Virus record (IMG/VR): IMGVR_UViG_3300005613_003622
Coordinates: 1 to 42,020 of that record
Source: a virus
DNA length: 42,020 nucleotides
Strand: one strand, 5' to 3'
Shown: piece by piece, positions 1-8,764 of the stretch
How the letters are laid out: every line of letters begins with the position of its first letter
Position numbering within the stretch: the first letter of the stretch is position 1
Program-made: the position numbers and the translations under genes
The notes under the pieces: generated by a model
Database searches by the model: none
Seen by the model: the letters and a program-made list of their open reading frames with translations, nothing else
Told to the model about the DNA's origin: nothing

Positions 1-103
1 TAACATTACAATTTTTCATAATAGTTTTAGTTAAAACTTTTCCAAGACTACCTGTTCCTCCTGTTATTAATATTTCTTTATTAGACCAAAATGAATTATT
101 CAT
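1..103 (-). CDS. NAD(P)-dependent nucleotide-sugar dehydratase/epimerase, N-terminal 34 residues only (PseB-like)
   Basis: The gene starts at 103 and runs off the left edge. The visible residues begin MNNSFWSNKEILITGGTGSL, followed by GKVLTKTI. The GGTGSLG glycine-rich turn is the NAD(P)-binding motif of extended short-chain dehydrogenases, and the ITGGTGSxGK form is typical of UDP-GlcNAc 4,6-dehydratases (PseB/FlaA1, first step of pseudaminic acid synthesis). The start overlaps the acetyltransferase stop as ATGA, so the two are translationally coupled. Its place beside a GNAT and a NeuB-type synthase supports a nonulosonate role. With only the N-terminus visible, other sugar epimerases remain possible. 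Confidence 0.7.
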   Translation of the reverse strand, partial: MNNSFWSNKEILITGGTGSLGKVLTKTIMKNCNV

Positions 104-630
104 AATTTTATCCCTTTACTTTTATAATATTCACACCTTAACATAGAAGCTATGATAGAATCATAATATTTTCCATTCCAATATTTTCGCTGTCTTAAAA
201 CACCTTCCTTCATAAATCCTAATTTATTCCAAAATCCTTCAAATTTATTTGTAGTTTCATAAACTTCAATAAACAAACAATTCAATTTAAGGATGGTAAA
301 TGCATAATATAATAATTTTTTCACAGCAGCTTTTCCATATCCTTTTTCATAATAAGGAATTCCTATCAATAGACTTATTTCAGCAGAATTATTACTATAA
401 CAGATTTTATCAAGTCCACAATATCCAATAAATTCATTAGTTGTAGAATCATATATAAAAAAATATTTATCTTGCATTCCCATATTCTCAACCCATTTAC
501 TTTGATGATAAAAGCTTACTGGAGTATAAGATGTACTACGTAAAGATTCCATACATTTATTTCGCCATTTTGCTATTTCTAATAATTCTTCTCTTTTCTT
601 AGAAATAAGTTCTAATTTTATGTTATTCAT
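100..630 (-). CDS. GNAT-family N-acetyltransferase, PseH/RimJ-like
   Basis: 176 residues with the GNAT layout: an N-terminal strand and helix, the acetyl-CoA pyrophosphate loop around YYEKGYGKAAVKKLL (about 94-108), and the C-terminal FWNKLGFMKEGVLRQRKYWNGKYYDS block typical of RimJ/RimL-like and PseH-like enzymes. In pseudaminic/legionaminic pathways a GNAT acetylates the 4-amino group of the UDP-amino-sugar. It sits between the dehydratase (ATGA overlap) and the sigma factor gene (8-nt overlap), in the same block as a NeuB-type synthase. The function as a sugar N-acetyltransferase is inferred from context; a protein or small-molecule acetyltransferase is the alternative. Confidence 0.75.
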   Translation of the reverse strand: MNNIKLELISKKREELLEIAKWRNKCMESLRSTSYTPVSFYHQSKWVENMGMQDKYFFIYDSTTNEFIGYCGLDKICYSNNSAEISLLIGIPYYEKGYGKAAVKKLLYYAFTILKLNCLFIEVYETTNKFEGFWNKLGFMKEGVLRQRKYWNGKYYDSIIASMLRCEYYKSKGIKL

Positions 631-1375
631 TTAATAATATTTTCCCTTGTAATAATTTTCTTAATTTTGCTAAAGCATTTCTTTCTATTCTTAATATATC
701 TGTTATAGTTAAATTTAAAATTGTACTTATTACTGATAATGAATATGCAATAGTTTCATATAATCCATATTTCATAGTTATTATTGCATGTTCTTGATCA
801 TCCAATTTTTTTAGTGCGTCATATAATAATTGTTTATTTTTTTTGTCCATGATTTTATTTTCTATAAATTGTATAAAATTATCCTTTTCTTTATGTTTGA
901 TTAAATGTGTATTATGTATTATAGAATGATCTAAAAATTCTAATGATACTATTGGATTTTCTATTATATAATTAATACTACGTGCTTCATATATATCTTC
1001 TGTAATTTTATTCTTTAAAATTTCTTTTACAGAATATTTTTTTAATCTTTTAGCTCTATTAGCTTTACTAATTATATTTATAGGAATATGTACTTTGTAT
1101 TGTTCTTGTTTTAGAAATTTAAGAATTTTTTGTCTTATCCAATATACAGCACAATTAATAAAAAAAGTTCCTTTATTCATATCAAATTTTGCAATACTTT
1201 CTATTAATCCTAAATTTCCTTCTTGAATTAAATCATCATCAATATAAGAATTTTTTTTATATTGATTTACAATACCAATAACTAAATACATATAATGTTT
1301 TACAATTTTATCCCTAGATTCTATATTTCCAATTTGGGCTTGTTTTATATATTTATATAGTTCTTCCTCTTTCAT
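623..1375 (-). CDS. sigma-70 family RNA polymerase sigma factor
   Basis: 250 residues. Region 2 is clear at about 28-95: YKKNSYIDDDLIQEGNLGLI (core binding), then IAKFDMNKGTFFINCAVYWI (-10 recognition) and RQKILKFLKQ. Region 4 is at the C-terminus: ALKKLDDQEHAIITMKYGL, a helix-turn-helix, and IERNALAKLRKLLQ, the usual -35-binding end. Region 1.1 is absent, as in small alternative and phage sigmas. It probably redirects host RNA polymerase to phage promoters. It lies oddly inside the sugar gene block, overlapping the GNAT gene. No anti-sigma is seen nearby. Confidence 0.9.
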   Translation of the reverse strand: MKEEELYKYIKQAQIGNIESRDKIVKHYMYLVIGIVNQYKKNSYIDDDLIQEGNLGLIESIAKFDMNKGTFFINCAVYWIRQKILKFLKQEQYKVHIPINIISKANRAKRLKKYSVKEILKNKITEDIYEARSINYIIENPIVSLEFLDHSIIHNTHLIKHKEKDNFIQFIENKIMDKKNKQLLYDALKKLDDQEHAIITMKYGLYETIAYSLSVISTILNLTITDILRIERNALAKLRKLLQGKILLNE

Positions 1376-1394
1376 CCATTTTCACTCTCCTTTC

Positions 1395-2213
1395 TTAATA
1401 ATCTCTTAATCCTGAAGCACTTGCTCTTAATACCCTTTTCAATTCTGCGTCTTTTTTAAAAAAGTCATTATATTCTTTACCTTCACTTTTTTTCATTACT
1501 TTTACTGTTTCTATTACAGGTTTTATAATATTAATATTCCAACAATGACCAGAACCACTTTCCCATCCTTGATAATACACATCATCTAAATGAAATTCTA
1601 TATATTCAGCTCCATTTGCAACAGCTTGATATATTACACCAGGTTCAACAGTATGATCTGACCATCCTATATACCTTCCATAACAATGTTTCATCCATTT
1701 TATTGTCATTAGATTTACATCTTGATATCTAGTAGGATATTTAGATACACAATGAAATAATATTGTATTAAAAGGTAATTTAGAAATTAAATTTTTAACT
1801 TCATTCTCATTTGATACACAACCTAAAGATATCATCATAGGTAACTTAGTATTTACACATTTTTGTATTAAATCTTTTCTCATAATGTCAAAACTACTTA
1901 TTTTTAAAAAATCAACATAATTTTTTAAAACATCAACAGCTTCTAAATAAAAAGGAGAACATCCAAATTTAATTTTTAATTTATTACATTCTTTTTTTAT
2001 TTCAGGAATCCAATCAATAGGTAATTCCCTTTCTATTAGATTTTTTACAATTTCTTCAGGAGCATTTCTATATAATTGATTCCCTTTAAATAATTGAAAT
2101 TTAACTCCCCAACATCCGGCATTTTTTGCCGAACGAATTAAAGATAAACATTTTGTCAAATTTCCATTGTGATTAGAACCTATATCTGCAATAAATCTGA
2201 CATCATTATTCAT
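1395..2213 (-). CDS. NeuB/PseI-family nonulosonate synthase, lacking the SAF domain
   Basis: 272 residues matching the NeuB TIM barrel: IADIGSNHNG near the start, VKFQLFK, KISSFDI, ISLGC, HCVSKYPT, IGWSDHT and AEYIEFHLDD in order. The family condenses a 6-carbon N-acyl amino sugar with phosphoenolpyruvate to form sialic, pseudaminic or legionaminic acid. Cellular enzymes are about 340-350 residues and end in an antifreeze-like (SAF) domain that helps cap the partner active site. This one stops after the barrel, so it is a short form and may use a different or smaller acceptor. It overlaps the start of the downstream sugar genes' neighbour (membrane ORF) by 8 nt. Acceptor identity cannot be read from sequence. 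Confidence 0.85.
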   Translation of the reverse strand: MNNDVRFIADIGSNHNGNLTKCLSLIRSAKNAGCWGVKFQLFKGNQLYRNAPEEIVKNLIERELPIDWIPEIKKECNKLKIKFGCSPFYLEAVDVLKNYVDFLKISSFDIMRKDLIQKCVNTKLPMMISLGCVSNENEVKNLISKLPFNTILFHCVSKYPTRYQDVNLMTIKWMKHCYGRYIGWSDHTVEPGVIYQAVANGAEYIEFHLDDVYYQGWESGSGHCWNINIIKPVIETVKVMKKSEGKEYNDFFKKDAELKRVLRASASGLRDY

Positions 2214-2394
2214 TTATAAACTCCTTATCTGGTTTTAAAATTACTAATTTATAAACTTTAGCTTTATATTCTACATAATAGTTATCTTTAGAGCCCTTTA
2301 CTAATACTACATTATCTGGAGCAATTACTATAGATACTCCCATAATAAATCCTATTATAATAACCAAAATATAAACAGCAATATCTCCTATCAT
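2206..2394 (-). CDS. small single-pass membrane protein
   Basis: 62 residues. Residues 4-26 (DIAVYILVIIIGFIMGVSIV) form one strong membrane segment; the remaining 35 residues are charged and mildly beta-rich (VVLVKGSKDNYYVEYKAKVY). The stop overlaps the NeuB-type gene start by 8 nt, so translation is probably coupled. Not recognised as a family. Likely an inner-membrane phage accessory protein. Confidence 0.6.
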   Translation of the reverse strand: MIGDIAVYILVIIIGFIMGVSIVIAPDNVVLVKGSKDNYYVEYKAKVYKLVILKPDKEFINE

Positions 2395-2409
2395 TTTTCT
2401 TTCCTCATT

Positions 2410-2826
2410 CTATATTGTTTCAAAAACATTGAGAATATTATCTAAACGTAATTCTCTTTTCTTTTTATTATATGTATTTTCAACTAAAAAAGATCTTTCT
2501 TCTATGTCTATTTCTAAAATTTTACCCCATCCATAAGTTATTCCATCATCATATTTAACATAATGTCCAATTTGAAAATTATTCATATAAGAATCAAGCA
2601 TTTTATTATTTTCTTTATTATCAGGATCACACTCCCAAGTAGATATTATACCAAAGAATTCAGCATTAACATCCTCTGCTTGTTTCTCACACATATCACA
2701 AGCAATTTTTTCATTTGTAACATAAGCAATAGGACTTCTTGCTCCTTGAACATAGGGGTATATTACGGCAGTACCAAAAAGCAATACTTCATTTTTCATT
2801 TCTTCCCATACCCAAAATTTTATCAT
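2410..2826 (-). CDS. hypothetical protein with possible C-terminal SH3/Tudor-like segment
   Basis: 138 residues, not recognised. It has a CDMC cysteine pair in the N-terminal half (about 48-51) and a C-terminal block, IGHYVKYDDGITYGWGKILE then IDIEERSFLVE, that resembles a small SH3/Tudor-like beta barrel of the kind that binds proteins or nucleic acids. A second ATG nine codons in (MKNEVLLFG) has a GGGAAG just upstream and could be the true start. It lies between RNA ligase and the small membrane protein. Confidence 0.55.
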   Translation of the reverse strand: MIKFWVWEEMKNEVLLFGTAVIYPYVQGARSPIAYVTNEKIACDMCEKQAEDVNAEFFGIISTWECDPDNKENNKMLDSYMNNFQIGHYVKYDDGITYGWGKILEIDIEERSFLVENTYNKKKRELRLDNILNVFETI

Positions 2827-2850
2827 CTTATTAATCTTTCATGTATTTCA

Positions 2851-3777
2851 TTAAATTGTCTCTATATTATCCATAGCCTTTTTTAATAATTGATCTTTAT
2901 ACCATTCTGGTAATCCTCTTGTAGAGTTTCTTAAAATATCTTTTCCAAATTCTTTCCATAACCATTCTTTTATTTCTTCTTTACATTCCTCAGCTAAATC
3001 TATATTTACTTCTTTCATTAATTTTCCAATATCACGTGGATCTTCTTCTAATTCTTCTCTATCTCGTAAATGTTGAACAGCTTTGTTCCATCTAGCTTCT
3101 GTTCTATATTTATCTTTATATATTTCAAATCTACCTTTTCTAGTATGATCTTTTTTCCAATTCTTGTCATGTACTTCTTTATAAGCTTCAGATACATATT
3201 TTGCACATACAATAGGAAAATGTTTTCCTCCGATTAGTAATTGTTTTTCATAATTTTTTACTACTATCCCTTCTATTTTTTGACCACCCAATATACTAAC
3301 TGATTCTAATAGTTCTCTTAATTTTTCTTTATCTTCTAATCTTCCTTGAAATAATAATGGAACAGCTTCAAATTCTAATTTTTCAGCATATTCTAGAATA
3401 CTATTATAGTTCATAAAAGTATCAGTTTGTTTGTCTTTTACACCGAATAATATTATATTATTTTTTGGAGTTCTGTCATATGCTAAAACATTATGTTTTG
3501 GCTTTTGCAAATACTCTCCATAAAAATATATATTATTTGGTAACAAATTTCTTGAAAATAATCCTATTACATATGATACAGCATTTCGAAACATCTTATC
3601 ATGTTTTTCTACATAAATCTCATGTCCACTACTTCCTGTATGCATTGTTAATATATTATCTATATATCCAAATCCAAACTGAGATCCATCAACTTTTTCT
3701 GTAATTTCAACTTCATCTTCAAATATATTTAATACATTTTTATTACCTAAAGCAAATATTTTCGGAAAACAACCCAT
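2851..3777 (-). CDS. RNA ligase (ATP-dependent, Rnl-type nucleotidyltransferase)
   Basis: 308 residues with the covalent nucleotidyltransferase motifs in order: motif I EKVDG at 27-31 (adenylated lysine K28), a motif III-like segment around NNIYFYGEYL, motif IV IEGIVVKNY, and motif V VCAKYVSEAYKE. The family seals RNA nicks using ATP; in phages it counters host tRNA-cutting defences or repairs mRNA. Length and motif spacing suit Rnl2-like enzymes. A separate NAD-dependent DNA ligase is present at 5600-7372, so this is not the replicative ligase. It has a strong AAGGAGAG site before ATG. No polynucleotide kinase is seen nearby. Confidence 0.85.
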   Translation of the reverse strand: MGCFPKIFALGNKNVLNIFEDEVEITEKVDGSQFGFGYIDNILTMHTGSSGHEIYVEKHDKMFRNAVSYVIGLFSRNLLPNNIYFYGEYLQKPKHNVLAYDRTPKNNIILFGVKDKQTDTFMNYNSILEYAEKLEFEAVPLLFQGRLEDKEKLRELLESVSILGGQKIEGIVVKNYEKQLLIGGKHFPIVCAKYVSEAYKEVHDKNWKKDHTRKGRFEIYKDKYRTEARWNKAVQHLRDREELEEDPRDIGKLMKEVNIDLAEECKEEIKEWLWKEFGKDILRNSTRGLPEWYKDQLLKKAMDNIETI

Positions 3778-3860
3778 TTTATCTCTCCTTTTAAAAATTA
3801 GGATATTAACTTTCTAGTTATAATATTAGATATATCTTGATATTTATTCATAATATATTT

Positions 3861-4082
3861 TTATCCATTTATTAATGGGGGATTAGGAATAGGTATCCAA
3901 TGCGTCGGTGTCATAAAAGAATATCTATTATGAATATCCATCCATAAATCATTATCCATGTATGTGCAATATACTATGTCATATTCCCATGGAACATTTG
4001 AATATTTATGCAAAATAGCAATTAATACTCGTTGTCCTTTTTGTGGTGTCTCTTCTGTTACTTTTTTCCATATATTATTCAT
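3861..4082 (-). CDS. DUF551-like phage protein
   Basis: 73 residues: WKKVTEETPQKGQRVLIAIL at the N-terminus and THWIPIPNPP at the C-terminus are the two hallmarks of the DUF551 family, common short phage and prophage proteins of unknown function. It overlaps the upstream PRTase-like gene by 8 nt. No function is assigned. Confidence 0.8.
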   Translation of the reverse strand: MNNIWKKVTEETPQKGQRVLIAILHKYSNVPWEYDIVYCTYMDNDLWMDIHNRYSFMTPTHWIPIPNPPLING

Positions 4083-4647
4083 TCTTCAATTTCCTTTTAA
4101 AATCATTTATAGTATAAATTGATATAGGTTGGTAAGCTTTTTCAATTAATTTTTCTTTACTACCATCTAAAGGATCAATTAATGAAATAATTTCTATAAC
4201 ATTTGTTTTTTGTTTAATTAACGAATCAATACCTTTTAGAACTAAATCTCCATTTAATACAGCATTTAAAATTATTACATTATCTTTTTTTCTTAAGTTC
4301 CCATATGTTCTCATTGTAATTTTTTTTGAATCTATAATAGAAGTAATTTTAGACATTAAAATAGGTTTTAAATTCCATTGTTTATAATAAGCAAAAGAAA
4401 CAAATGACATAATTGAAGCAAAAGATAAAACATCCATCCCTACTATACTATCTATTGATAATATTTCTGGAATTTGACCTTTTAATGTTTCTATTATTGT
4501 TTCTGATATAATATCATTAAATAATTTAATAGTATTTGTATCAATTATTGAATGTCTTATAATTAATTCTAGATAATTTTTAGAATCAAAAAAAATTTCA
4601 TTCTTTAATCTTAGTATATCTAATAATTGTTGTTTTTTATTATTCAT
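4075..4647 (-). CDS. phosphoribosyltransferase-fold protein (orotate PRTase-like), degenerate PRPP loop
   Basis: 190 residues. The layout resembles orotate phosphoribosyltransferase: IVGMDVLSFASIMSFVSFAY corresponds to the first substrate loop, and VIILNAVLNGDLVLKGIDSL followed by VIEIISLIDPLDGSKEKL corresponds to the PRPP-binding strand-loop-helix. In active enzymes that segment reads close to VLIVDDVxTTGGS with two acidic residues and TTG. Here the acidic pair is replaced by NA and the glycine-threonine loop is altered, so catalysis is doubtful. It may be a binding or regulatory relative. Ends with YTINDFKRKL, like the OPRTase tail. It overlaps its neighbours by a few bases. Confidence 0.5.
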   Translation of the reverse strand: MNNKKQQLLDILRLKNEIFFDSKNYLELIIRHSIIDTNTIKLFNDIISETIIETLKGQIPEILSIDSIVGMDVLSFASIMSFVSFAYYKQWNLKPILMSKITSIIDSKKITMRTYGNLRKKDNVIILNAVLNGDLVLKGIDSLIKQKTNVIEIISLIDPLDGSKEKLIEKAYQPISIYTINDFKRKLKNE

Positions 4648-5003
4648 AATTTTTCCATATTTTGTATTAATTCTTCAACTATTGTTTCATGCATGTCATT
4701 TGCAATATTATCAGAATTATCTGAGAATTCTGAAATTGACCAAGGTGATTTAAAAGATATTTCTTTAGTAACATCTGCATCCATATAGTTACTGTCTAAT
4801 TTAGCTTGAAAAGCTCTCGTTTCATAATACATTTGATAACCTATTGTCTCGAATTCCCCTTCCTTATTACGATGTTCCATTAATCCTACAGTAGATACTA
4901 CTATTTTATCCTTTCCGTTTTCTATTAATGTATTTCGTCTAAACCTACATCTATTAGAATAAACATAATGTCCTCCCCATCCTCTTTCCGTTCGTTTAAC
5001 CAT
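4644..5003 (-). CDS. hypothetical phage protein
   Basis: 119 residues, not recognised. It starts MVKRTERGWGGHYVYSNRCR, with repeated aromatic and arginine residues, and a middle that looks like beta strands (IVVSTVGLM, IGYQMYYETRAFQAKLD), then an acidic C-terminal helix. Soluble, no signal or membrane segment. It overlaps both neighbours by 4-8 nt, so it is part of one translationally coupled chain. Confidence 0.55.
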   Translation of the reverse strand: MVKRTERGWGGHYVYSNRCRFRRNTLIENGKDKIVVSTVGLMEHRNKEGEFETIGYQMYYETRAFQAKLDSNYMDADVTKEISFKSPWSISEFSDNSDNIANDMHETIVEELIQNMEKL

Positions 5004-5229
5004 TGTTCTTCTTTCTCATCTTTTCTTTATTTTTTATTTTAGATTGTATATAATTTGGTTTATGCTTGATTAACCATTCTAAGAGATCTGCTATAGAAAT
5101 AAATGTCCAATTGTAACCTGCTTCATTATATGCTTTTGCCCAAAGAGTCCCATCCTTATCCTCTTCTATCTCTACAGATGGATCTATGCCTTTTATACCA
5201 CAATTAATTGTTGTTTTATGTACAATCAT
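4996..5229 (-). CDS. hypothetical small protein
   Basis: 77 residues, not recognised. The N-terminal half is acidic (GIKGIDPSVEIEEDKDGTLW), the C-terminal end is strongly basic (KIKNKEKMRKKNNG). It is the first gene after the repeated spacer at 5241-5316, and an AAAGGTAAATAAAA ribosome site precedes ATG. Confidence 0.5.
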   Translation of the reverse strand: MIVHKTTINCGIKGIDPSVEIEEDKDGTLWAKAYNEAGYNWTFISIADLLEWLIKHKPNYIQSKIKNKEKMRKKNNG

Positions 5230-5240
5230 TTTTATTTACC

Positions 5241-5316
5241 TTTTTTTAAAAAATTAATTATTTAATTGCCTTATATTATCTTATCGGTTAAAAAAAATTT
5301 TACAACGGTTTTATTT
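5241..5316 (-). repeat. 76-bp direct repeat, copy 1 (gene end plus leader)
   Basis: Near-identical to 18149-18226 in the same orientation. On the minus strand both copies read AAAATAAAACCGTTGTAAAA, an A/T stretch, AACC, then ATAAGATAATATAAGGC. Each copy covers the last codons (KIKPL and stop) of one gene and the spacer before the next small gene. The genes on either side are otherwise unrelated, so the block behaves like a mobile or gene-converted regulatory segment. Confidence 0.75.
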
Positions 5317-5542
5317 TTTTTTCTGTAATGTATTTATTTGTTAGGGGATAATTAAACCATGCCCTAATTGTTTCATATGAATAGGGATAATTAATTGCTA
5401 TATTATGACATTCCCTGTCTGTTAAACGGGGATAACTAGTATTTATAACAAATCCAGCAAGTATCATGGCTCTTCTTATATCAATGTGTTGTATTATAGA
5501 TATATTAATTATTTTTCTAGCATTTTTTTCCATTAATGTCAT
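5300..5542 (-). CDS. hypothetical small protein
   Basis: 80 residues, basic, not recognised. Predicted mostly helical: RKIINISIIQHIDIRRAMIL, then a segment resembling a helix-turn-helix (LTDRECHNIAINYPYSYETI) which could bind DNA, though this is weak. Its last codons, KIKPL and stop, lie inside the direct repeat also found at the end of the GT9 gene at 18209. Confidence 0.5.
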   Translation of the reverse strand: MTLMEKNARKIINISIIQHIDIRRAMILAGFVINTSYPRLTDRECHNIAINYPYSYETIRAWFNYPLTNKYITEKKIKPL

Positions 5543-5599
5543 TATATCTTTTTTTTTCTCTCCTTCCTCTCTTTCTTATAATACTAAGCTAATCTTTAT

Positions 5600-7372
5600 T
5601 TATATCATTGAACGAATTTCTATTTTTAATTTTTTAGCTTTTTTTATTTTTGAAGAATTACTATTCATATCACTACAAATTAAAACTGTTAAATCTTTTG
5701 TAACATTTTTTACAATTTCATATCCACAACTTCTAGCCATTGCTTCATAATAAGATCTTTTTTCTTTTAATTTTCCAGTAAAACAAATTGTTTTTGATTT
5801 TTTAGTTTTCTTTTCTTTTATTTTTAAAGTAGATAATAAATTACTAATATAATTTCTTTTTTCTGCAATACTTTGATAAATCCTAATAGCTATCTTATAT
5901 CCAATACCTTCAATAGATTCGAATTCATTAACAGTCATATTTTGGATTTGATTAAAACTTTTATTTGTTAATAAAATCTTACTCATTCTAACTCCGACAC
6001 CTTCAATATTAAGAGAAGCAAGTATTTGCCAATCATATACACCTTCTTTTATTATTTTTTGTATCTCATTATATAAATTTCTTGAAGAAATTTCAGCAAA
6101 ACCTTCTAATTTTATTATATCATCTATTGTTAATTTTAATATATCAATTATATTACAAACACCCAAATCAATAAGCTTTTTTATAGTAGGCTTACCCAAA
6201 TTTTCTATTCCTAATCTAATAACAGAATCATATAATGATATTAATAATTTCCCTTCACAACTTCCATTAGTACAATATAATTCTGGTTTTCTATAATCAA
6301 TAGGACAATTGCATATAGGGCAATAATCTAATTTTATTTCTTTTCTATCCCTTGTTGCATATATTACTTTTTGCACATTAGGGATCACATCTCCAGATCT
6401 TTCAATTACTAACATATCATTTATATGGATATCTTTATCTAAAATATATTTATAATTATGAAGATTTACATTAGAAATAAGTACCCCACCAATCATAACT
6501 GGATCAATTTTTCCAACAGGTGTTAATTTTCTTTTTCCAACTTGCCAAATTACTTCCCTTAAAATACTTTTTTCTGTAGGATTTGTAAATTTTAAAGCCA
6601 TTTGTCCATGTGGATGATGAGAGGTATTTCCCAAAGAATTAGAATATCCTGTATCTACTAACTTGAAAACTATACCATCAGCAGGAAATTCTGAATTTTG
6701 AAATACTTCAATTAATTCTTTCCAATTTGATTCTGTAAATTTTTCAAGTTCATTTAATTTTACTCTCTTAGATATGAAATTAAAAGGAACTAAAGTTAAA
6801 ATTTTTCCAAATGAGGTATCAATATCGTTTCTATGTAATATTCCAGAACATGTATTCCTAGATGTTTTTACTTTTTCATTTTTCTTTAATATTTTATATT
6901 TATCAAATTCTGATTTAGTAAATACTATCTCACCTCTGATATTATCATTTTTTGATAAAATTTTTATAATAGGTAATTTATTTGTAATATTTTCTCCAAC
7001 ATGACCATCACCCCTAGTAGAAAGGATCCCATTACTATAATCAGCACCACAACCATCTAATTTTAATTGAATTAAAAATTCCTCATTTTTATCCCTAGCT
7101 ACCTTTCTACACCATTCTAATATTTTTTCAATAGAATATACCTTATTTAAAGATAACATAGGAATTTTATGTTTTATTTTTAATGAGGTATTAATAGTAA
7201 ATTCATCTAATAATTTATTATTAGGAGATAATTTTCTTAATTTTTCAATTAATTTATCATATTCTATATCTGAAATTTCTGAATTATTTTGATTCCAATA
7301 TAAATCATTATGATATTTTATTGTATTTATTAATTCTTTTATTCGAATTTTTTTGTTTTCCATTTTACACAT
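5600..7372 (-). CDS. ligA: NAD-dependent DNA ligase LigA
   Basis: 590 residues. Domains in order: Ia-type N-terminal helices (YHNDLYWNQNNSEISDIEYD), adenylation domain with KLDG motif (K104 nucleophile), downstream STRGDGHVGENIT, and MALKF, OB fold around IGGVLISNVNLHN and VIERSGDVIPNV, a four-cysteine zinc finger (CPIC...CTNGSCEG), helix-hairpin-helix repeats (LEGFAEISSRNLY; IEGIGYKIAIRIY), and a C-terminal BRCT domain (KTICFTGKLKEKRSYYEA). Cellular LigA is about 670 residues, so this is a compact but complete enzyme. It seals nicks during replication. Two ATGs, three codons apart, are both possible starts; the gene follows the aminotransferase stop by 6 nt. Confidence 0.95.
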   Translation of the reverse strand: MCKMENKKIRIKELINTIKYHNDLYWNQNNSEISDIEYDKLIEKLRKLSPNNKLLDEFTINTSLKIKHKIPMLSLNKVYSIEKILEWCRKVARDKNEEFLIQLKLDGCGADYSNGILSTRGDGHVGENITNKLPIIKILSKNDNIRGEIVFTKSEFDKYKILKKNEKVKTSRNTCSGILHRNDIDTSFGKILTLVPFNFISKRVKLNELEKFTESNWKELIEVFQNSEFPADGIVFKLVDTGYSNSLGNTSHHPHGQMALKFTNPTEKSILREVIWQVGKRKLTPVGKIDPVMIGGVLISNVNLHNYKYILDKDIHINDMLVIERSGDVIPNVQKVIYATRDRKEIKLDYCPICNCPIDYRKPELYCTNGSCEGKLLISLYDSVIRLGIENLGKPTIKKLIDLGVCNIIDILKLTIDDIIKLEGFAEISSRNLYNEIQKIIKEGVYDWQILASLNIEGVGVRMSKILLTNKSFNQIQNMTVNEFESIEGIGYKIAIRIYQSIAEKRNYISNLLSTLKIKEKKTKKSKTICFTGKLKEKRSYYEAMARSCGYEIVKNVTKDLTVLICSDMNSNSSKIKKAKKLKIEIRSMI

Positions 7373-7378
7373 TATTTT

Positions 7379-8716
7379 CTATTTCAATTCCTCTATATTA
7401 TTATACACTTTCCAAAATGCATCAATTATATATTGAATTTGCAAATCATCTAATGGTAAACTATGATACATATTAGTAAAAAGAGTATTTTTCCATAAAT
7501 TTTCAGTTACAGGACATATCCCTTTTCTATATATTCTTTTACTATCTTTCCATGGATAAAATGTTTGGCCATATAATAATGTATGATCAAACAATGGAAA
7601 TAAATACAATGGTTTAATATATCCACATCCTAACATAGGTTTATCGGGTCTTCCTTTTTCTCCTGGTAATTCTGCTGCAACAGCTTTTATGAATAAATCT
7701 CTATGAATTCTAGATTCTTCTTGAATATATCTCATTGTATGGACATAATAACTATGTGTATTATCAGGGGGAATAAAAGTTCCTAAAAGTAATGGAATAC
7801 GTTTTATCCCTTCCCATATTTTTTCAACATTAATTATTCTACGATATATAAAATCTTTTAATTTATCTAATTGATAATATAAAATAGCAGCTTGAATTTC
7901 AGTCATTCTCATGTTAAAACCTAACATATTATTATGAGGACTAAATCCAAAATCTAGATTATATCTATCACTTCCCATATCATTATTTACAGCTTCTGCA
8001 TGATTTCTAATCATCTGACATCTAAGAGCTAATACTTCATTATCTGTAACAATCATTCCACCTTCACCAGCAGTAAGATGTTTCCCTTGTGTAAAAGAAA
8101 AACAACCAATATCTCCTAAAGTACCTGTATATTTATCTTTATATTTTGATCCAATTGCTTGAGCAGCATCTTCAATAATATATAAACCATAATCATTAGC
8201 AATTTCTTTTATTTTATCATAATCAGCAGGTTGTCCAAATAAATCAACTACAATAATTGCTTTTGTTTTTTTTGTTATTTTTTCTTTTATACTATCAGGA
8301 TCTAAGCAATAAGTAACTGGATTAATATCTGCAAATATTGGAATAGCATTCCATAATAGAGGAGCTGTTGCTGAACAAGACATAGACCAAGGAGTTACTA
8401 TCACTTCATCTCCAGGAGCCAAACCTATAGCACCACATGCTATTTGTAATGCACTTGTACAACTATTAACTGAAATAGCTTTTTTAATATTAAAATACTT
8501 TTCCCATTTTCTTTCTAATTTTTGTACCCATTCTCCGCCATAAAATCCAGGTGATTCTTGACTCCAATTACCACGAAAACTGGAAAGATTAACCTCACCT
8601 AATGCTGCTTTTTCCATTAATTGTTTAACTACATCAATTTCTTGCCAATTTATACTTAATTGATGAGGGAATGGATTTGTTGTAACCATTTTCCCGCCAT
8701 TAATTGCTAATTTCAT
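7379..8716 (-). CDS. DegT/DnrJ/EryC1/StrS-family PLP-dependent sugar aminotransferase
   Basis: 445 residues. SCTSALQIACGAIGLAPGDE and VIVTPWSM form the PLP phosphate site; VDLFGQPADYDKI, IIEDAAQAIGSKYK and FSFTQGKHLTAGEGGM follow, with K212 as the Schiff-base lysine. The family transfers an amino group from glutamate or glutamine to a keto-sugar nucleotide, as PseC/LegC do after PseB/LegB. At 445 residues it is longer than PseC (about 380), with an N-terminal extension and an insert more like the AHBA/scyllo-inosose branch, so the exact substrate is open. A good AAAGGAAAG site precedes ATG, with a TATAAT about 50 nt upstream. Confidence 0.88.
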   Translation of the reverse strand: MKLAINGGKMVTTNPFPHQLSINWQEIDVVKQLMEKAALGEVNLSSFRGNWSQESPGFYGGEWVQKLERKWEKYFNIKKAISVNSCTSALQIACGAIGLAPGDEVIVTPWSMSCSATAPLLWNAIPIFADINPVTYCLDPDSIKEKITKKTKAIIVVDLFGQPADYDKIKEIANDYGLYIIEDAAQAIGSKYKDKYTGTLGDIGCFSFTQGKHLTAGEGGMIVTDNEVLALRCQMIRNHAEAVNNDMGSDRYNLDFGFSPHNNMLGFNMRMTEIQAAILYYQLDKLKDFIYRRIINVEKIWEGIKRIPLLLGTFIPPDNTHSYYVHTMRYIQEESRIHRDLFIKAVAAELPGEKGRPDKPMLGCGYIKPLYLFPLFDHTLLYGQTFYPWKDSKRIYRKGICPVTENLWKNTLFTNMYHSLPLDDLQIQYIIDAFWKVYNNIEELK

Positions 8717-8764
8717 TTTTCTTTCCTTTTTATTACACTAGTTTTTGTTGGGTGACATAATGAT

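Noticed and set aside
3799-3852. 17-residue peptide frame between the RNA ligase and DUF551 genes
   Set aside because: No ribosome site and too short to support.
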